NCBI GenBank assembly: GCA_019843655.1 | Contig: JACDQD010000005.1 | Coordinates: 1,391,575-1,455,574, forward strand | DNA: 64,000 nucleotides | Origin: Lethocerus indicus | Lineage: Eukaryota; Arthropoda; Insecta; Hemiptera; Belostomatidae | Reading direction: 5' to 3' | Shown here: piece after piece, positions 25,241 to 36,638 of the stretch | Layout of the letters: each line of letters starts with the position of its first letter | Position numbering within the stretch: the first letter of the stretch is position 1 | Made by a program: the position numbers and the translations under genes | The notes under the pieces: model-generated | Told to the model about the DNA's origin: nothing | Databases searched by the model: none | What the model saw: the letters and a program-made list of their open reading frames with translations, nothing else

Positions 25241-25275
25241 AGGCTACGGAACTCGAATGTTGAGTTCCGTAGCCT
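25241..25275 (-). promoter_or_regulatory. 14-bp perfect hairpin in the gene B 3' UTR
   Basis: AGGCTACGGAACTC (25241-25254) and its exact complement GAGTTCCGTAGCCT (25262-25275) enclose a seven-base loop. It lies 32 bases downstream of the gene B stop codon and 30 bases before an AATAAA (25206-25211, minus strand), so it is in the expected 3' UTR. Gene A has no counterpart that I can see. Confidence 0.7.
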
Positions 25276-25307
25276 AAAGTTTTACACGGTAACTATAACT
25301 AGTATAT

Positions 25308-26943
25308 TCAGGCGTGGTTGAGGGCCCTGGCGATGGGCAGGGGGTGGACGATGGCGTGACCGTGGGCGACGTGCGTGAAGGCCTTGGTGGCGGCGACGAC
25401 GGGGGCGCCGTGAGCGACGACTCCGAGGGCGGGGGCGGCGTGTGCGACGACTCCGACGGCGGGGGCGACGCCTACGCGAGCCTCAACGACGGCGGGGGCG
25501 ACGGTGGAGACGACTCCGACGGCGTGGCCGGCGTGGGCGACGACTCCGGCGGTGGCGGCGTGGGTGACGACACCGACGGCGGGGGCGGCGTGGGCGACGA
25601 CTCCGACGGCGGGGGCGGCGTGGGCGACGACTCCGACGGCGGGGGCGGCGTGGGCGACGGCGACGGCGGGAGCGGCGTGGGCGACGACACCGACGGCGGG
25701 AGCGGCGTGGGCGACGACACCGACGGCGGGAGCGGCGTGGGCGACGACACCGACGGCGGGGGCGGCGGCGTGGGCGACGACGGCGGGGGCGGCGGCGTGC
25801 ACAACGGGGGTGCGGACCTCGACCTCGCTGACGACGGGGGTATGGACGGGAACGTCGACGGCGACCTTCTGTACGGTGACCTCGGGCTCGACGCGGGTGA
25901 TCTTAGGGACGATGGTCTGGACGTGGCGTCCGGGTACGGTGACCTTCTGCTGGGTGACGTGTTCGAGGGGGGTGGCGATGCGTCCCAGGTCGGGCTTGAT
26001 CACGCTGGAGGTGTAACCGGTAACGATGGGACGGTTTTCGTAGTGGACGGTCTTAGAGATGGCGGCTCCGGCTACGGGAACGTGGGATACGGCTACGGCG
26101 GGGGCGGCGTGGGCCACTACTCCGACGGCGGGGGCGGCATGAGCTACGGCTACGGCGGGGCGGCGTGGTGAGCTACGGCTACGGCGGGGCGGCGTGGTGA
26201 GCTACGGCTACGGCGGGGCGGCGGGTGAGCCACGGCTGACGGCGGGGCGGTGTGAGCCACGGCGACGGCGGGGCGGCGTGATGAGCTACGACTCCGACGG
26301 CGGGAGCGGCGTGATGAGCTACGACTCCGACGGCGGGAGCGGCGTGGGCTACTACTCCGACGGCGGGGGCGGCGTGAGCAACGGCGACGGCGGGGGCGGC
26401 ATGAGCTACGACTCCTACGGCGGGGGCGGCGTGAGCTACGACTCCTACGGCGGGGCCGGCATGACCTACGAACCCGACGGCGGGGGCGGCAGCCCACCTG
26501 GACTCGACTACGGCGTGGCCGTGGTTCTGCCAGGAGACCGAGTGGCCGGTGCTCACCACACCATGGCCCCTAGCTACTGCTACCAAAGCGAACAACACCA
26601 CCTGAAAAAACGATTATTATGTTTTATCCGCCAGATTTAATTCGTATCTCCGTTAATTAATACCGCCGATGATTCACAGAGCGAAAAAATCCATCGTCCG
26701 AACAATTCGTGCTCGACCCTCCAATCGTCTTAATCTCCTGGCGCGTGGCCAAAATTCATTTATCGAATGAAGAAAACTCATCGAGGTACTAAAATAATTA
26801 ATTGTATGATGTTTTCCGGTATAAAAATTTAGGATTTGACCCGCGGACGGATAATTTCAGAACTGTCCGAAATTTCAACATAGCCAGTAGATGAAATAGT
26901 GTGAAGTGTGCGTAATCGCGATTGGGCTTACCAGCTTGTACAT
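25308..26943 (-). CDS. Cuticular protein gene B, AAPAV-repeat, two exons
   Basis: Paralogue of gene A. Exon 1 (26932-26943) encodes MYKL, donor GTAAGC; exon 2 (25308-26601) follows acceptor TTTTTTCAG and completes the signal peptide VVLFALVAVARG. Next come HSVSWQ, two blocks of tandem HAAPAVGVVA repeats, KTVHYENRPIVTGYTSSVIK, a non-repetitive part (LEHVTQQKVTVPGRH, VEPEVTVQKVAVDVPVHTP) and the end PIARALNHA then TGA. Five adjacent repeat units at 26150-26275 carry GGGG where the others have GGGGG, so the frame is lost there. Adding one base per unit would give 1311 nt, a multiple of three (inference). Predicted length is then about 436 aa. Likely a secreted structural cuticle protein; chitin binding is not shown. 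Confidence 0.8.
25430..25800. repeat. Coding minisatellite, gene B repeat block 1
   Basis: Tandem GC-rich units of about 30-33 bases built on GACGGCGGGGGCGGCGTGGG, coding HAAPAVGVVA on the minus strand. A run of three nearly identical copies of the ACACC variant lies at about 25680-25755. A second block (26095-26480) has HAAPAVAVA and HHAAPAVGVVA units. Confidence 0.85.
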
Positions 26944-26951
26944 GTTTGTAG

Positions 26952-27023
26952 AAGGTAGGTCTGCGCTGTTGAGTACTCCCAAGAGACACACTGGCCGTAG
27001 TGGCGGAGTGGGCCCTTTATATA
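26952..27023 (-). promoter_or_regulatory. Gene B core promoter and leader motif
   Basis: The minus strand carries TATATAAAG (27015-27023). An initiator-like CCAGTG puts A+1 at 26992, 31 bases below the first T of the TATA box, an ideal distance. The leader contains CAGCGCAGACCTACCTT (26952-26968), matching gene A at 16 of 17 bases and lying eight bases before the ATG. Confidence 0.72.
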
Positions 27024-27579
27024 TCGGTCTAAATTCGGGGGGGGCGCGGGGCCGGCAAGGGCGTGGCCATCACAGCCTTGTCCTCTCTTAGACGCGGCAC
27101 CACCGCAAGACGACCGAAACTCGATATACTCGTCGCCCCACAGCCGACCGGTTAATTTTCTATCGGAAGGAGTCTAATTCTAGACAGTTCGGTCCGCGTC
27201 TCAGTCGGGAAATCCGAAAACGAGGTGGTGAGCGTACGCTATGCGATTACAGCCCTCGGCAAGTATATTTCAGAATATTTGGTACAATTTGTAATACCTG
27301 TTTTGTGGTCTTTTTTTATTTCATTTTCCATTCTGGTCTGGATGTTTGAGAATTCTGCTCTCAAAACCACCCCCGGTGACTGTTTCATCGTCCCCTTTCG
27401 TTCAGAACCGAATCGTTCCTCCTCATCTTGGGCCTTCGCTAGGGAGCACTCCTCTCAACTTCCTCGCAAAGCGCGTCTCCCCTAGCGGAGGCGTCCGGGT
27501 CGTACACCCGGGGGCGGAGGGAAAACACCCGTCCGGAGACGGTGGACCACTGGGTAGAAAACCCTTCCTCAATACTTTA

Positions 27580-27786
27580 CCGTGGTCTGTGAAGGGTTGG
27601 AATACCGTAGATTTCGCGTTCTTTGATGACCGAGTGAAATAAGTGGCAGTGTGCGACTCACAGTCTGACCGACACTGCTACTGAAGATGGCGAGCAGCAG
27701 AAAGAGGAGACGCAAAAGACGAGACCGACCTGCGAGAGGAGCCCAGAAGATCGCGAAATCCAACCCCTTGCGGACCACAAAACAGT
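27580..27786. mobile_element. Decayed foldback element
   Basis: Begins ACCGTGGTCTGTGAAGGGTT and GGAATACCGTAGATTTCGCG, has a reverse arm (GACACTGCTACTGAAGATGG, GCGAGAGGAG), and ends CGGACCACAAAACAGTTG. A separate tail scrap ACCTGTTTTGTGGTCT lies upstream at 27296-27311. Confidence 0.65.
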
Positions 27787-28139
27787 TGTTCCAAACTAAT
27801 ATCAGTTAACGTGAAATGACAACACGACATAATTTAAACAAAGGTATTGGTATAGTTTTATTAGAACATCAGGGTTAGTATGCAGCTCTATTGTTCCGCT
27901 ACCACAATACAGGCCCATTAAAAAAAAATACAGAAACAGTTTTCATACTTACAATTTCTGTCTCATCACTCGAGTAATGATGTTCCTAACCTTCAGAGAT
28001 TGAAAATAAACAGTCCTATTCAATCTGAATTGATTGTTGAATCCTTCTATGATTGAATGTTATTTGTGCGTTGGAGTCTGCCCTAAACTAGACGGGTGGA
28101 ACAGTATACTACTGACGGTGGCGAGAAGTCGAAACAGGT

Positions 28140-28396
28140 CAGAAAGAAGATTGCAATCTTTTGCTAGGCCGGTTTTGGCCGCCCGCCATCCTCAGTAGCA
28201 GTCATTCGGGACGTTCGTGGGGCGTCCGTGACTTCGCGGTCGCTTTACACTTGTACTGTCTCGTACCAAGTTCGACCAGTTTGACTTGCCGCCGTACAGC
28301 TGCGGAATACGGCGGGCAACCGAAACCGGTCTAGCGAAAGACCGAGGAGGCACAAGATCGAGAAAACTGGAGTATTCGAAACCCTCGCAGACCGAG
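28140..28396. mobile_element. Decayed foldback element
   Basis: Forward arm pieces CTTTTGCTAGGCCGG and CCATCCTCAGTAGCAG, centre ACACTTGTACTG, then reverse CCGAAACCGGTCTAGCGAAA and CCTCGCAGACCGAG. Many substitutions. Confidence 0.65.
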
Positions 28397-29397
28397 AATA
28401 ACGGGCATTCCAAATCTTAAATTATATATCATCACGTTAAATGTAAGTTAGAGAAAATAGGTTAGAAATAAACCTAGACCTAGAGCTTAACAGCACGGGC
28501 GAAAGTTCATTCCTCCTTTGCCCCCTGTTCATCGCCGACGCCCGGAAACTGGTTCAGGGTTCACGGAGTGCACTTAACGCGTGGGGGCTCCGCCGACACT
28601 TGCTAAGGAGCCGGTTTTATCGCATGTTTTTTGCTCTGAATAATGTGAAACGCTTCGATGGTACGACTTGTTTTTCTCCTTCTTTCTCCGCACTGAACAT
28701 ATCTCTCTCAGGCGCGATAGAGAATAATTTATTTTGTTTTTGAATATACGCCGTACATTTTAGACACTAGACGAGTTTTGATCGATACACGAATTCTAGC
28801 CCAAGGGCTCTTTTACATTCATGTACACGAGTATTAAAGCTAAACTTTGTACACACAGTTGTTACGGTAATCAGGAGAGTATAGTACAATCAAAGGTGGT
28901 CATTTTCTTATTAAAATTAAAAACTATTAATATTTTCTTATCGATAATCGTGAATCGTCTGTTATTATAATCTCTTCCATTATTCGTACAAACGACCTGT
29001 CTAATTGAAATTTTTTACACGTCTCGGTCTAATTAACACTATTTCTTACAGTCTATACAATGTATAAGATTCTCTGAAACAGTACATAAAAGAATGGCGA
29101 GAACCTCCTATTTCATGAGAGGAAAACAGTACAGGATACAGGTGTTACTGTAATAGTAATTACGCTAGAAATTTTACTTTAGCCTGTAAATAAATTTCCT
29201 TCTGACCGACAGCTGTACAGCATTATCAGCGTCCCATTCCACGAATTCCTCGGTTTTCCTTCATTTAATTTTAATTCGGGCGTGGACCAGAAGTAGTACC
29301 CGTTCGCATCCGGAATGTACAAGGTCGGACAGGGTCTAAAATACGAACTACCGACTGCCCGTTTTGACTTTTGAATTTTGTACAGATTTCGAGAAAA

Positions 29398-29560
29398 CTA
29401 TGTATAACAAGTGACACAGTGACAGCGGGCGGTGAGGATGCCCACAGAAAAACGTCCAAAGTGCCGACAGTGACTAACACCGCTACTGAAGACGGGGCGA
29501 GCGGCCGAAAGCGCCGCGGTCTAGCAAAAGACCGAGCGAGAGGAGACAGAAACACCACAA
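29398..29560. mobile_element. Foldback family, single reverse arm
   Basis: Runs from ACAAGTGACACAGTGACAG through GTGAGGATGC, ACGTCCAAAGTGCCGACAG and ACTAACACCGCTACTGAAGA to GAGACAGAAACACCACAAA. It has one arm only and no tail. It is followed directly by a 23-bp stretch that also occurs beside the copy at 13453. Confidence 0.8.
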
Positions 29561-30060
29561 ATATATTTCAGTCTATAGAGTTCAATTTAGCGAGAACGAA
29601 TTGTTAAAACATTAGACATCTGTACTTGTAATAGTACAAGATATAGTGTACAATATTGAACTTTCATTGATGCTAGGACTGGGGGACAATGTACGGACGG
29701 CCTTAACACAGTGACTAGTACCGAATGAATCTAGTTCACTGACACTATTACATTCACCGAGACACGCTTCTTGGGTTCAGGGTTTCGGGATATTAATTAA
29801 TAATTTGTTATTATATCCCGCCGTTTTTCTCATTTTCAGGCTACGGTATACTCCGAACTGGGAGTTCGGAAAAAAAAATAATTTGAGAGAATAAAATGCC
29901 GGGAAATCGTGAAAACAACAATCTCCGCGTTAGGAAGTGCGGCAGGTCAGGTTTTTCTATTTCCCACGAAAACGAGTTGGCGCAGGTTATTCACCTATTC
30001 ACTCAGGTAGGTGAATATTATTTAAATATTTTTCGATTAAAATGTTCGTTTTTTCCTGTT

Positions 30061-30334
30061 TAACATACCTGTTTTGTGGTCTACGATGGGTTGGAATACC
30101 GTAGGTTTGTGGTGTTTCCTCTCTGTCTGCTCTCGCCGGTTCTCGGTCTTTTGCTAGACCGGTTTCGGTACTGTGCAGTACAAGTGACAGTGGGCAGTGA
30201 GGATGTCCCCAGAAAAACATCCAAAGTGCCAACAACAGTGACTAACACCGCTACTGAAGATGGGACGAGCGGCCGAAACCGGTCTAGCAAAAGACCGCAC
30301 CGGCGAGAGGAGGCGGAAACACCACAAACCTACG
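30061..30334. mobile_element. Foldback element, full copy
   Basis: Starts TAACATACCTGTTTTGTGG, passes through the arm and the ACTGTGCAGTACAAGTGAC centre, and ends CACAAACCTACGG. The flanks look related (TTCGTTTTTTCCTGTTT left, TTCGTTTTTCTTATTTT right), but the match needs a gap, so the target duplication is only suggestive here. Confidence 0.82.
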
Positions 30335-30905
30335 GCGTATTCGTTTTTCTTATTTTTTATAACGCAAGGAGATATGGTCCGTTATGCGAAATCTACGTTA
30401 TTGGCTATAATATAACTGTACAGAATAAATGCCATATATTCGCAAAGTATCGTTATTGCGAGTCGTACGATGGCGACCAGTCGAAACCGGTCTATTAAAC
30501 CGACGAGAGGAGACGGAAGAACACGTAATCTATTTTCTGATATTTTTAAAGTTAACCGCCCTCGCATTTAATTCAGTTATGTATATATTACACCTGTCGG
30601 ATTTGCGGCAAAATTACTTTTTACTCCCGAAAATGTTACGCAATTTTGTTATCGGCTTCGTAGCAGGGTTTAATTATAAGTGTTTAATATGATATGACGA
30701 TAGGGGGAAGGAAAGGCCTTGATCTTTTGAGGCCGACTTAAAGACCGCCGTGTAAAAAGGCCTTCAAACCGGACCCGAACCCAAAAAGAATGGGCTAGGC
30801 GTCGATCGACCGACAAATAAAAAATTAGTAAGAGCGGCGGTATCCCGCCTTCCCGAAAAATAGCGGCGTAAACAGATTAAATTCAGAACGGGGCCGATAG
30901 AAAAC

Positions 30906-31100
30906 AGAACGTCCAATGTGCCGAAGCGAATAACACCGCTACTGAGGATGGTCTTTTGCTAGACCGGTTTGTCGGCCGCTCGCCCCGTCTTCAGTAGCGG
31001 TGTTAGTCACTGTTGGCACTTTGGACGTTTTTCAGGGGGGCATCCTCACTGCGTCACTTGTACTGTACAAGGCGAGAGGAGACAGAAACACCACAAACCT
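30906..31100. mobile_element. Rearranged foldback element
   Basis: A short reverse piece (ACGTCCAATGTGCCG, AACACCGCTACTGAGGATGG) is joined to a forward arm (GGTCTTTTGCTAGACCGG to TCACTTGTACTGTAC), and that to a reverse outer end (GGCGAGAGGAGACAGAAACA). The block order differs from intact copies. Confidence 0.7.
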
Positions 31101-33425
31101 AAAATTTTTTTTATTTCTCGTACAATCGACCTTTATCGTATTGTAAGTACAATTGTGAAATTGTATTATTGTCGCCACACCCAACCACCCGATTATGGCA
31201 CTTCCCGCTTCCACTTCGTCTAATATTGGGAGAAACCAGTCTATTTTCATTTTATAAGATTTTTCTACAAGACCTTGGAAAACACAAACGCAATGCAATA
31301 CGCAATTAATGCTGATTCCTGATTAAGCATACTGTCAGCACTAGACTGTTGGACACTGTGGACACATTTTTACACTGTGCTGTAAAATTGAAATTCGGGA
31401 AATTTTATCAACGTGTTTTAAATGTACAATCCGGAAAATATAATCTTAATTGACTTGAGGACAGAATTGAGGCCAAGTTTTTTCGACAACTTGGAGGACG
31501 CTGTCTCATTTAAAACGGCCCCAAAATGCTGTGACCCACTTGAAACTTTACAGAATGCAATACAGGTAATAAAGCCTTGTAAATTCATTCGGTCCGACTT
31601 TAGATTAAAAGCTGTACTTCGATGAAAGCTCCCTTTTTTGAAATTGTCATTTCATTCATTCCAGATGAGCGACGAGATCAGCCTGTTGCGTTTAATACGG
31701 TTCAATGACTTGATGAAACATCAACAGGCAAATACAATTTTTTATTGTACAATCAACAACGTGCAATGGATTTAAGTATTGTACAGACGTTGTTCACACT
31801 TTCCCGACTTATTATTCTAAACATTCAAGGCGTCGAAGGGCGGATAATGAACGGATAACGGATATCAACTACAAGTTTTTAAAATTTAAGTGAGGATATT
31901 TAAAATTCAAATAATTTACCCAAACAATAAATTGATTGGATTGCTCGGGAACTGAAAATTCTTGGGTAACAATACAATAAAATTATGTTTAATTTTCATT
32001 CTATAATTTTATTTTTTAAGAGCGATGCAACAATAATCTCTTTTTTTAATGCACCTAGCTTAATAAAAAGCGGGATTTTTCCTATTTTGGAGACCGCCCA
32101 GTGTCCCAGAGACCGCCTTCGGGAATGACCCATAGTGTATACTAATTATTCTTTATGACCAATCTCGTATTCCGTATACAGACCCGGCCTTATGGAGATC
32201 ACGATATTAAGTAATTGAAGCTAACCATCTTATTTGAATCCACTCGAAAACGTTATGAATCGATAAGGGATTCTACAGCTGTTATGAATTCGGCCACGAA
32301 ACGCTATTGACCTGTTTGGTGACTACTCGACCTTCCGACATCCATTTCTGGTAAAGGATAACTTGAATGTCCGTTAACATTTAGGGCAGTTTTCAGTTGT
32401 TCCTTAAGCCACAGTTCCTTCTCGATTCGAATGCCAGGGAACAGAGCGGGTGCGGGTAGTAATAATACGAGGATTGGCCGATAAGTAGGGTAAATATATA
32501 AGGTGAATTTTACAAGTTTCCATTATTCTTCGTTATTTTTTTAGATTGTTGGCCTGATTTCTTCTTCAGCCCCCCAAAAACAACACAACAACAGTGTTCA
32601 GAGAAAGCTCGATCGTCCCACGGACAAGTTCCAGTCCCGGACCCGGTATGTTACTAACGCATGCCGCAAGTAGTGTCAACCTTAAGCGGATGCGGTAGAC
32701 CGGCCGAAACCGGTCTAGCCGCAAAGACCGAAGACCGGTGAGATGGGGCAGAAGATATTCAAAACAGCTGATATTCCGTACTGATCTGTATAGTGAGTGC
32801 GAAAACAATTTATTTATCCTCAATATAATGTCGTTTATTGGCGCTACTGACGGTGGCGAGGAGCCATCTTCCATTGTCTGTTATATCGCTGCTCTAAGCC
32901 GCGTACCGAGAGACACGACGGCGAGGTCGGCCGACCAGTGAACTATTTAAGTTCACGTGTGAAATTCTATTCAAAACAAACTATTGATATCTAATTAGCC
33001 TTATGGGGGGACGAATATGCCCCTCCACCCCCGGGCGAACAAGGAAAGACTAACGAACCCGAGCTAGGACGCGGCCTTGGTCCAGAAGCAAGGGCGTTGG
33101 TTGTCGAGGCCGACCCATTTCATGTCTTCGACACTTCAAAATCCTCCGTATACACCTTTATTAATCTCTGTACGCAATAAATTTTGAAGATTTAAAGTTC
33201 CGGGCATGGTTTCTGTCTCTAGAAAAAGAGCTCACCATCGTCGGGGACAAAAAAAACGGGGACATATTCGTAAAACCGCAACAATCCTCTTGCGCGGGGG
33301 AAAAACGTACCGCAAGAAGGAGGCTTCTTGTACGGAGGTAGAAGAACCCCCAAGCACAAAGTGCAATGTACTACGGCGAAGTGCTACCTGCGAGTGTGCC
33401 ACTTTAATATTTAAGTGGTATAGTA

Positions 33426-33629
33426 GGTGTATCCGAAAGTAATCAACAATTTGATAAGATGTATTTCGGTCTTGAGGAGTTCTTCAAGAGGGGAAACGAA
33501 AATTTGCCAGAAAAGTGGCAAGTTGTCGATAATATCGGTGAATATATAGTAGATTAATAATTAAAGTTTCTTTTTTAGCAAAATAAAATTAATTCCAAAG
33601 TCAAAATGTTGATTACTTTTGGGAACCCC
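33426..33629 (+). mobile_element. Miniature mariner retaining the transposase tail
   Basis: 204 bp between TA dinucleotides (33424-33425, 33630-33631). The left end GGTGTATCCGAAAGTAATCA and inverted right end GGGGTTCCCAAAAGTAATCA match over about 15 of 20 bases. The interior holds the C-terminal codons of a mariner transposase (LPEKWQ-VVDNIGEYIVD then TAA near 33505-33557). The start and catalytic core are gone. Different terminal repeats separate it from the mariner at 36809. Confidence 0.8.
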
Positions 33630-34592
33630 TAATACTTAGTTATCAATTGACTATGCTTCAAAGAAAATTTTAGAATTAAAAAAAAATATTTTTTCCAACC
33701 CGTTTATTCCGCTTAAATTCTTTTTATATTCATTTTACATTATTCCGATTTTTAAAACACGGAATTTACCCGGCGAGAGACGGATGCGTTTTATAGCTTC
33801 TCCCCAGTGAAATTCCACAAAATGAAGATAATTATCGGGCCCTGAAAGTTTTCCCAGCGATTTTGTCGTGGGGATTCTAAATCGGCCGGTTAGCAATGCA
33901 GTGACTCGAGCGGTAGAGATTCTGAATTGCGGTTTGGGGGGGAAAAAACTAAAAAACGAAAACAAAAGAAAAAAAAACAGAAAAACTGCGTGTCTTTTGA
34001 GTGACTTTAGTTATAAAATGCCCACACTCGTTTTTGAGTCAAGGTTGTACCATTGCCAAGTTGAACCGGCCACGCCTTTTCTCCAGAGAGAGAGAGAGAA
34101 ACAGTGAGAGATTTCCTTCGGGTGAAATTGAAAAGATATTTATAGCAGGCGAAAACTGTAATTACGCGGGTAAAAAATATTGCGGTATCAAATTTTGTTC
34201 GATTCTTACCAGCCCAACTGACATCTTTCAGTTCAGAAGCCTTCGACTTCTTCAGTAGCAATTAATATTTGGACCGACACTTGGGCACAAAATTGTAACT
34301 GCGGCGGTGCCTTCTATTATTCCCGTTGATGATCCTTATTGTAAATATATTTAGTGTGAGAAAGAGTATTTTTCGAGCCATCTCTCGACAGTTTTTTTAC
34401 GATCAGTATGGGAAGAACCTCGCTTAGCAGGGACTTCCGAAACGTCGGAAGCGGGCAAGACGCAAGAGGGCCCCCGAAAGAATTTTTTCTTGCGGTTTAT
34501 TAATTTTATCCTCTCAATAAAGAAGCCACCCAGTGATGCCACTTTTAACGGGTATCCGGGGTACAGAAAATCTCTTAAGACGTCCCGGATGG

Positions 34593-34790
34593 GGGGAGGA
34601 TAACGAATATCCATAACAGAAGAGAGGGCTTCAACGAGTGGATTAAGATGAGGCGGTAATGAAACTTTAGGTACCTGAATTTTATTGCTTCATCAACCAT
34701 TGTTGAGGTCTGTAGCGAATTGTGTAATTTGCAACATACGGGGTGAGCATTAAGGATGGCTCGAAGGATGTCTTCGTGGAAAAAAACCTT
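34593..34790 (-). mobile_element. LINE fragment (3' end)
   Basis: Minus strand encodes LRAILNAHPVCC, then LHNSLQTSTMVDEAIKFRYL, a decayed version of the NAPWYVSN-TIH-DL segment. Its plus-strand text (TGGATTAAGATGAGGCGG) parallels the copy at 20300. The next 100 bases resemble 24049-24120 (AAACCCTTCCA-T-GA-CCC), so a second repeat may follow. Confidence 0.6.
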
Positions 34791-35709
34791 GTGGAGCAAA
34801 AACCCTTCCAGTGGAACCCGCTCGTGTGGTTTCGAAGCACGGAAAAACTCCCGGAAGGTCAGGGAGCGAACCCTTTGCTAACCGAGGTTCTTCCCGCTGT
34901 AATCCCTCTACTCTACCGAAGGTAATTTTTTCTACATACAATAATTGTTCCAATGAGACAAATCCCTTCTAATTTATATCGATGAATGGAGGTAAAATGA
35001 ATTTATATTTTCCTAATAACTGCATTACTCGAGTCAAATGTGCGTCCTAGAGTCCGCAATAGATACCCCGTCTGTACCTACTGCAACACTGCACTTAAAT
35101 CAAGGAAGCCGAAGTCTAACCGGGTCATTGCACACCGGTTCCAATTACACAACCGATCGTGTAAATAAATAAAAAACTAGGTTGGTCATTTGCCAACTCA
35201 TCTGTATAACAAAGTCTGTAAGAATTTGACCCGTCTGATAGGACTGTAAGGTACAGGTCCTACACAAGTCGCGCGCTATAAAAGTTAACCAATTTTTTTT
35301 TTGTTAAAGCTAAATCGGACATTAAAAAATGTATATTGCTTATTAATCAGTATTATTGCCAGTCGGACTTATTTTCATATAACGCTACGGCAAATGAAGT
35401 AGAGGCCCGAAAACACTTGGGAAATGGAAGAGCGAAAACTTGTCCAGTCGCGTGTGAATCGACCGAAGTTGGTTCTAAACATACAGGATGTTTTTGTTAG
35501 GAATCTCGACAGGAATGATGCTCCAACTCGGGAATGATAATCGGAAAAATGCGGTCGGAATAAAATTTCACGGTATTTTATACCTTCAGATGATTCTGAA
35601 GCCATTCTAAAGTTGCTCGAAGTTACAATTTCAAAATTGCAGACTCGTATAGAATAGGACCGTCAACAGATTTGGGTGGACGTCGGTTCGAGACCTGTTC
35701 ACGTGTTAA

Positions 35710-35926
35710 CCGTCTATGGGCCGAATTTTTATTTTAAATCCAAAAAAATTGAGGGGAACGAAAATTAGAGAAATAAATGATATGCGAATGATTTGATATT
35801 GATATTGTCTTGACAACGTTATAGGATTAAGATTTATGCGCCATCTCAGAGAAAAAAAGCTATAATTATTTGGTAAAATCTCGATAAATTGAAATGCGAA
35901 CGAAAGTTACACTGGCCCATAGAGGG
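35710..35926. mobile_element. piggyBac-type MITE (family 1), intergenic copy
   Basis: 217-bp copy flanked by TTAA at 35706-35709 and 35927-35930. The left end CCGTCTATGGGCC carries one change; the right end GGCCCATAGAGGG is intact. Same orientation as the RTF1 intron 11 copy. Confidence 0.88.
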
Positions 35927-36344
35927 TTAAGCTATTTTTTTCCCGCAGTTTTTCATCAGTATTGGCCTTATTTTTAACTTTGTCCTACTCGCACTTTGTT
36001 ACGGTTTCGTCTGTTTTCAGTCAGCTGTGATACTCGTAAAAGCGAGTTTGAAAACGAACACTCTGAATCGAAAATTAAAGAGTTTCCTCTCGTACGAGAG
36101 ATTATTTCAGGGCGTGGCCTCTCTTCCCACCGCCTTAAGGCGTACGTCGAATTCGCGAGGGCCAAGGTCTGAAAAACGCTTCCGGATTTTTTTTTTCAGT
36201 CCGAGAAAAGGCCGTAGGCCCATAATTCAAAAGTGTACAACTCCAGTTTGACTGAATTAAATTTTATAAATTACAAAGTTTGAAAACGGCGCACCCGTTC
36301 CTCTGCGCGGACATACGAAGTTACAGTACTTGTTTACCGAACTG

Positions 36345-36638
36345 TTTCTTTATTCTTTTCTCCTTTTTATTTTTAAAGTTGTTGAGCTTGTCCAAACCTC
36401 AATTGAACAGTAGACCGAAGTGAATATATAAGGAAAAGTATTTATTAGGAAAAAATATTTATTTTAATTTTGGATTTTGATCCACATTGCAGAAAAGAGC
36501 CGAATATTGCAATGTTACATTGACTTTTTATCTTTCTTTTCGAATCGCTAGTTCGACAAATGTTTACTGTGACTTTTTCTTTATTCTTTTCTCCTTTTTA
36601 TTTTTAAAGTTGTTGAGCTTGTCCAAACCTCAATTGAA
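36345..36638. repeat. 63-bp exact direct repeat
   Basis: 36345-36407 and 36576-36638 are identical over 63 bases (beginning TTTCTTTATTCTTTTCTCC, ending CCTCAATTGAA), with weaker similarity on both sides. The offset is 231 bp. No ORF. It lies just left of the deleted mariner. Confidence 0.85.

Larger units (their letters stand above)
27030..33420. other. Intergenic repeat desert
   Basis: CpG-containing, with six recognisable foldback copies or pieces (27580, 28140, 29398, 30061, 30906 and scraps). A GC-rich patch at 27480-27550 and another at 28490-28640 hold no gene I recognise. 31.1-32.6 kb shows nothing. The Arg/Lys-rich ORF at 33206-33442 has no known relatives that I can name. Confidence 0.4.

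Noticed and set aside
25314..26171. 285-codon plus-strand ORF rich in Gly and Asp
   Set aside because: It is the opposite-strand shadow of cuticle gene B repeats; GC-rich tandem units stay open in several frames, and signal peptide, splice sites and promoter all lie on the minus strand.
25430..26480. Regularly spaced repeats that could be mistaken for a CRISPR-like array
   Set aside because: Units are contiguous, coding and lack unique spacers; this is a protein-coding minisatellite in a eukaryotic gene.
33206..33442. Basic ORF resembling a ribosomal protein tail
   Set aside because: The resemblance is only Arg/Lys content; the ORF ends in the left end repeat of a miniature mariner.
35685..35695. 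Box-B-like GGTTCGAGACC
   Set aside because: There is no matching A box at the right distance and no cloverleaf; a single 11-mer is weak evidence.
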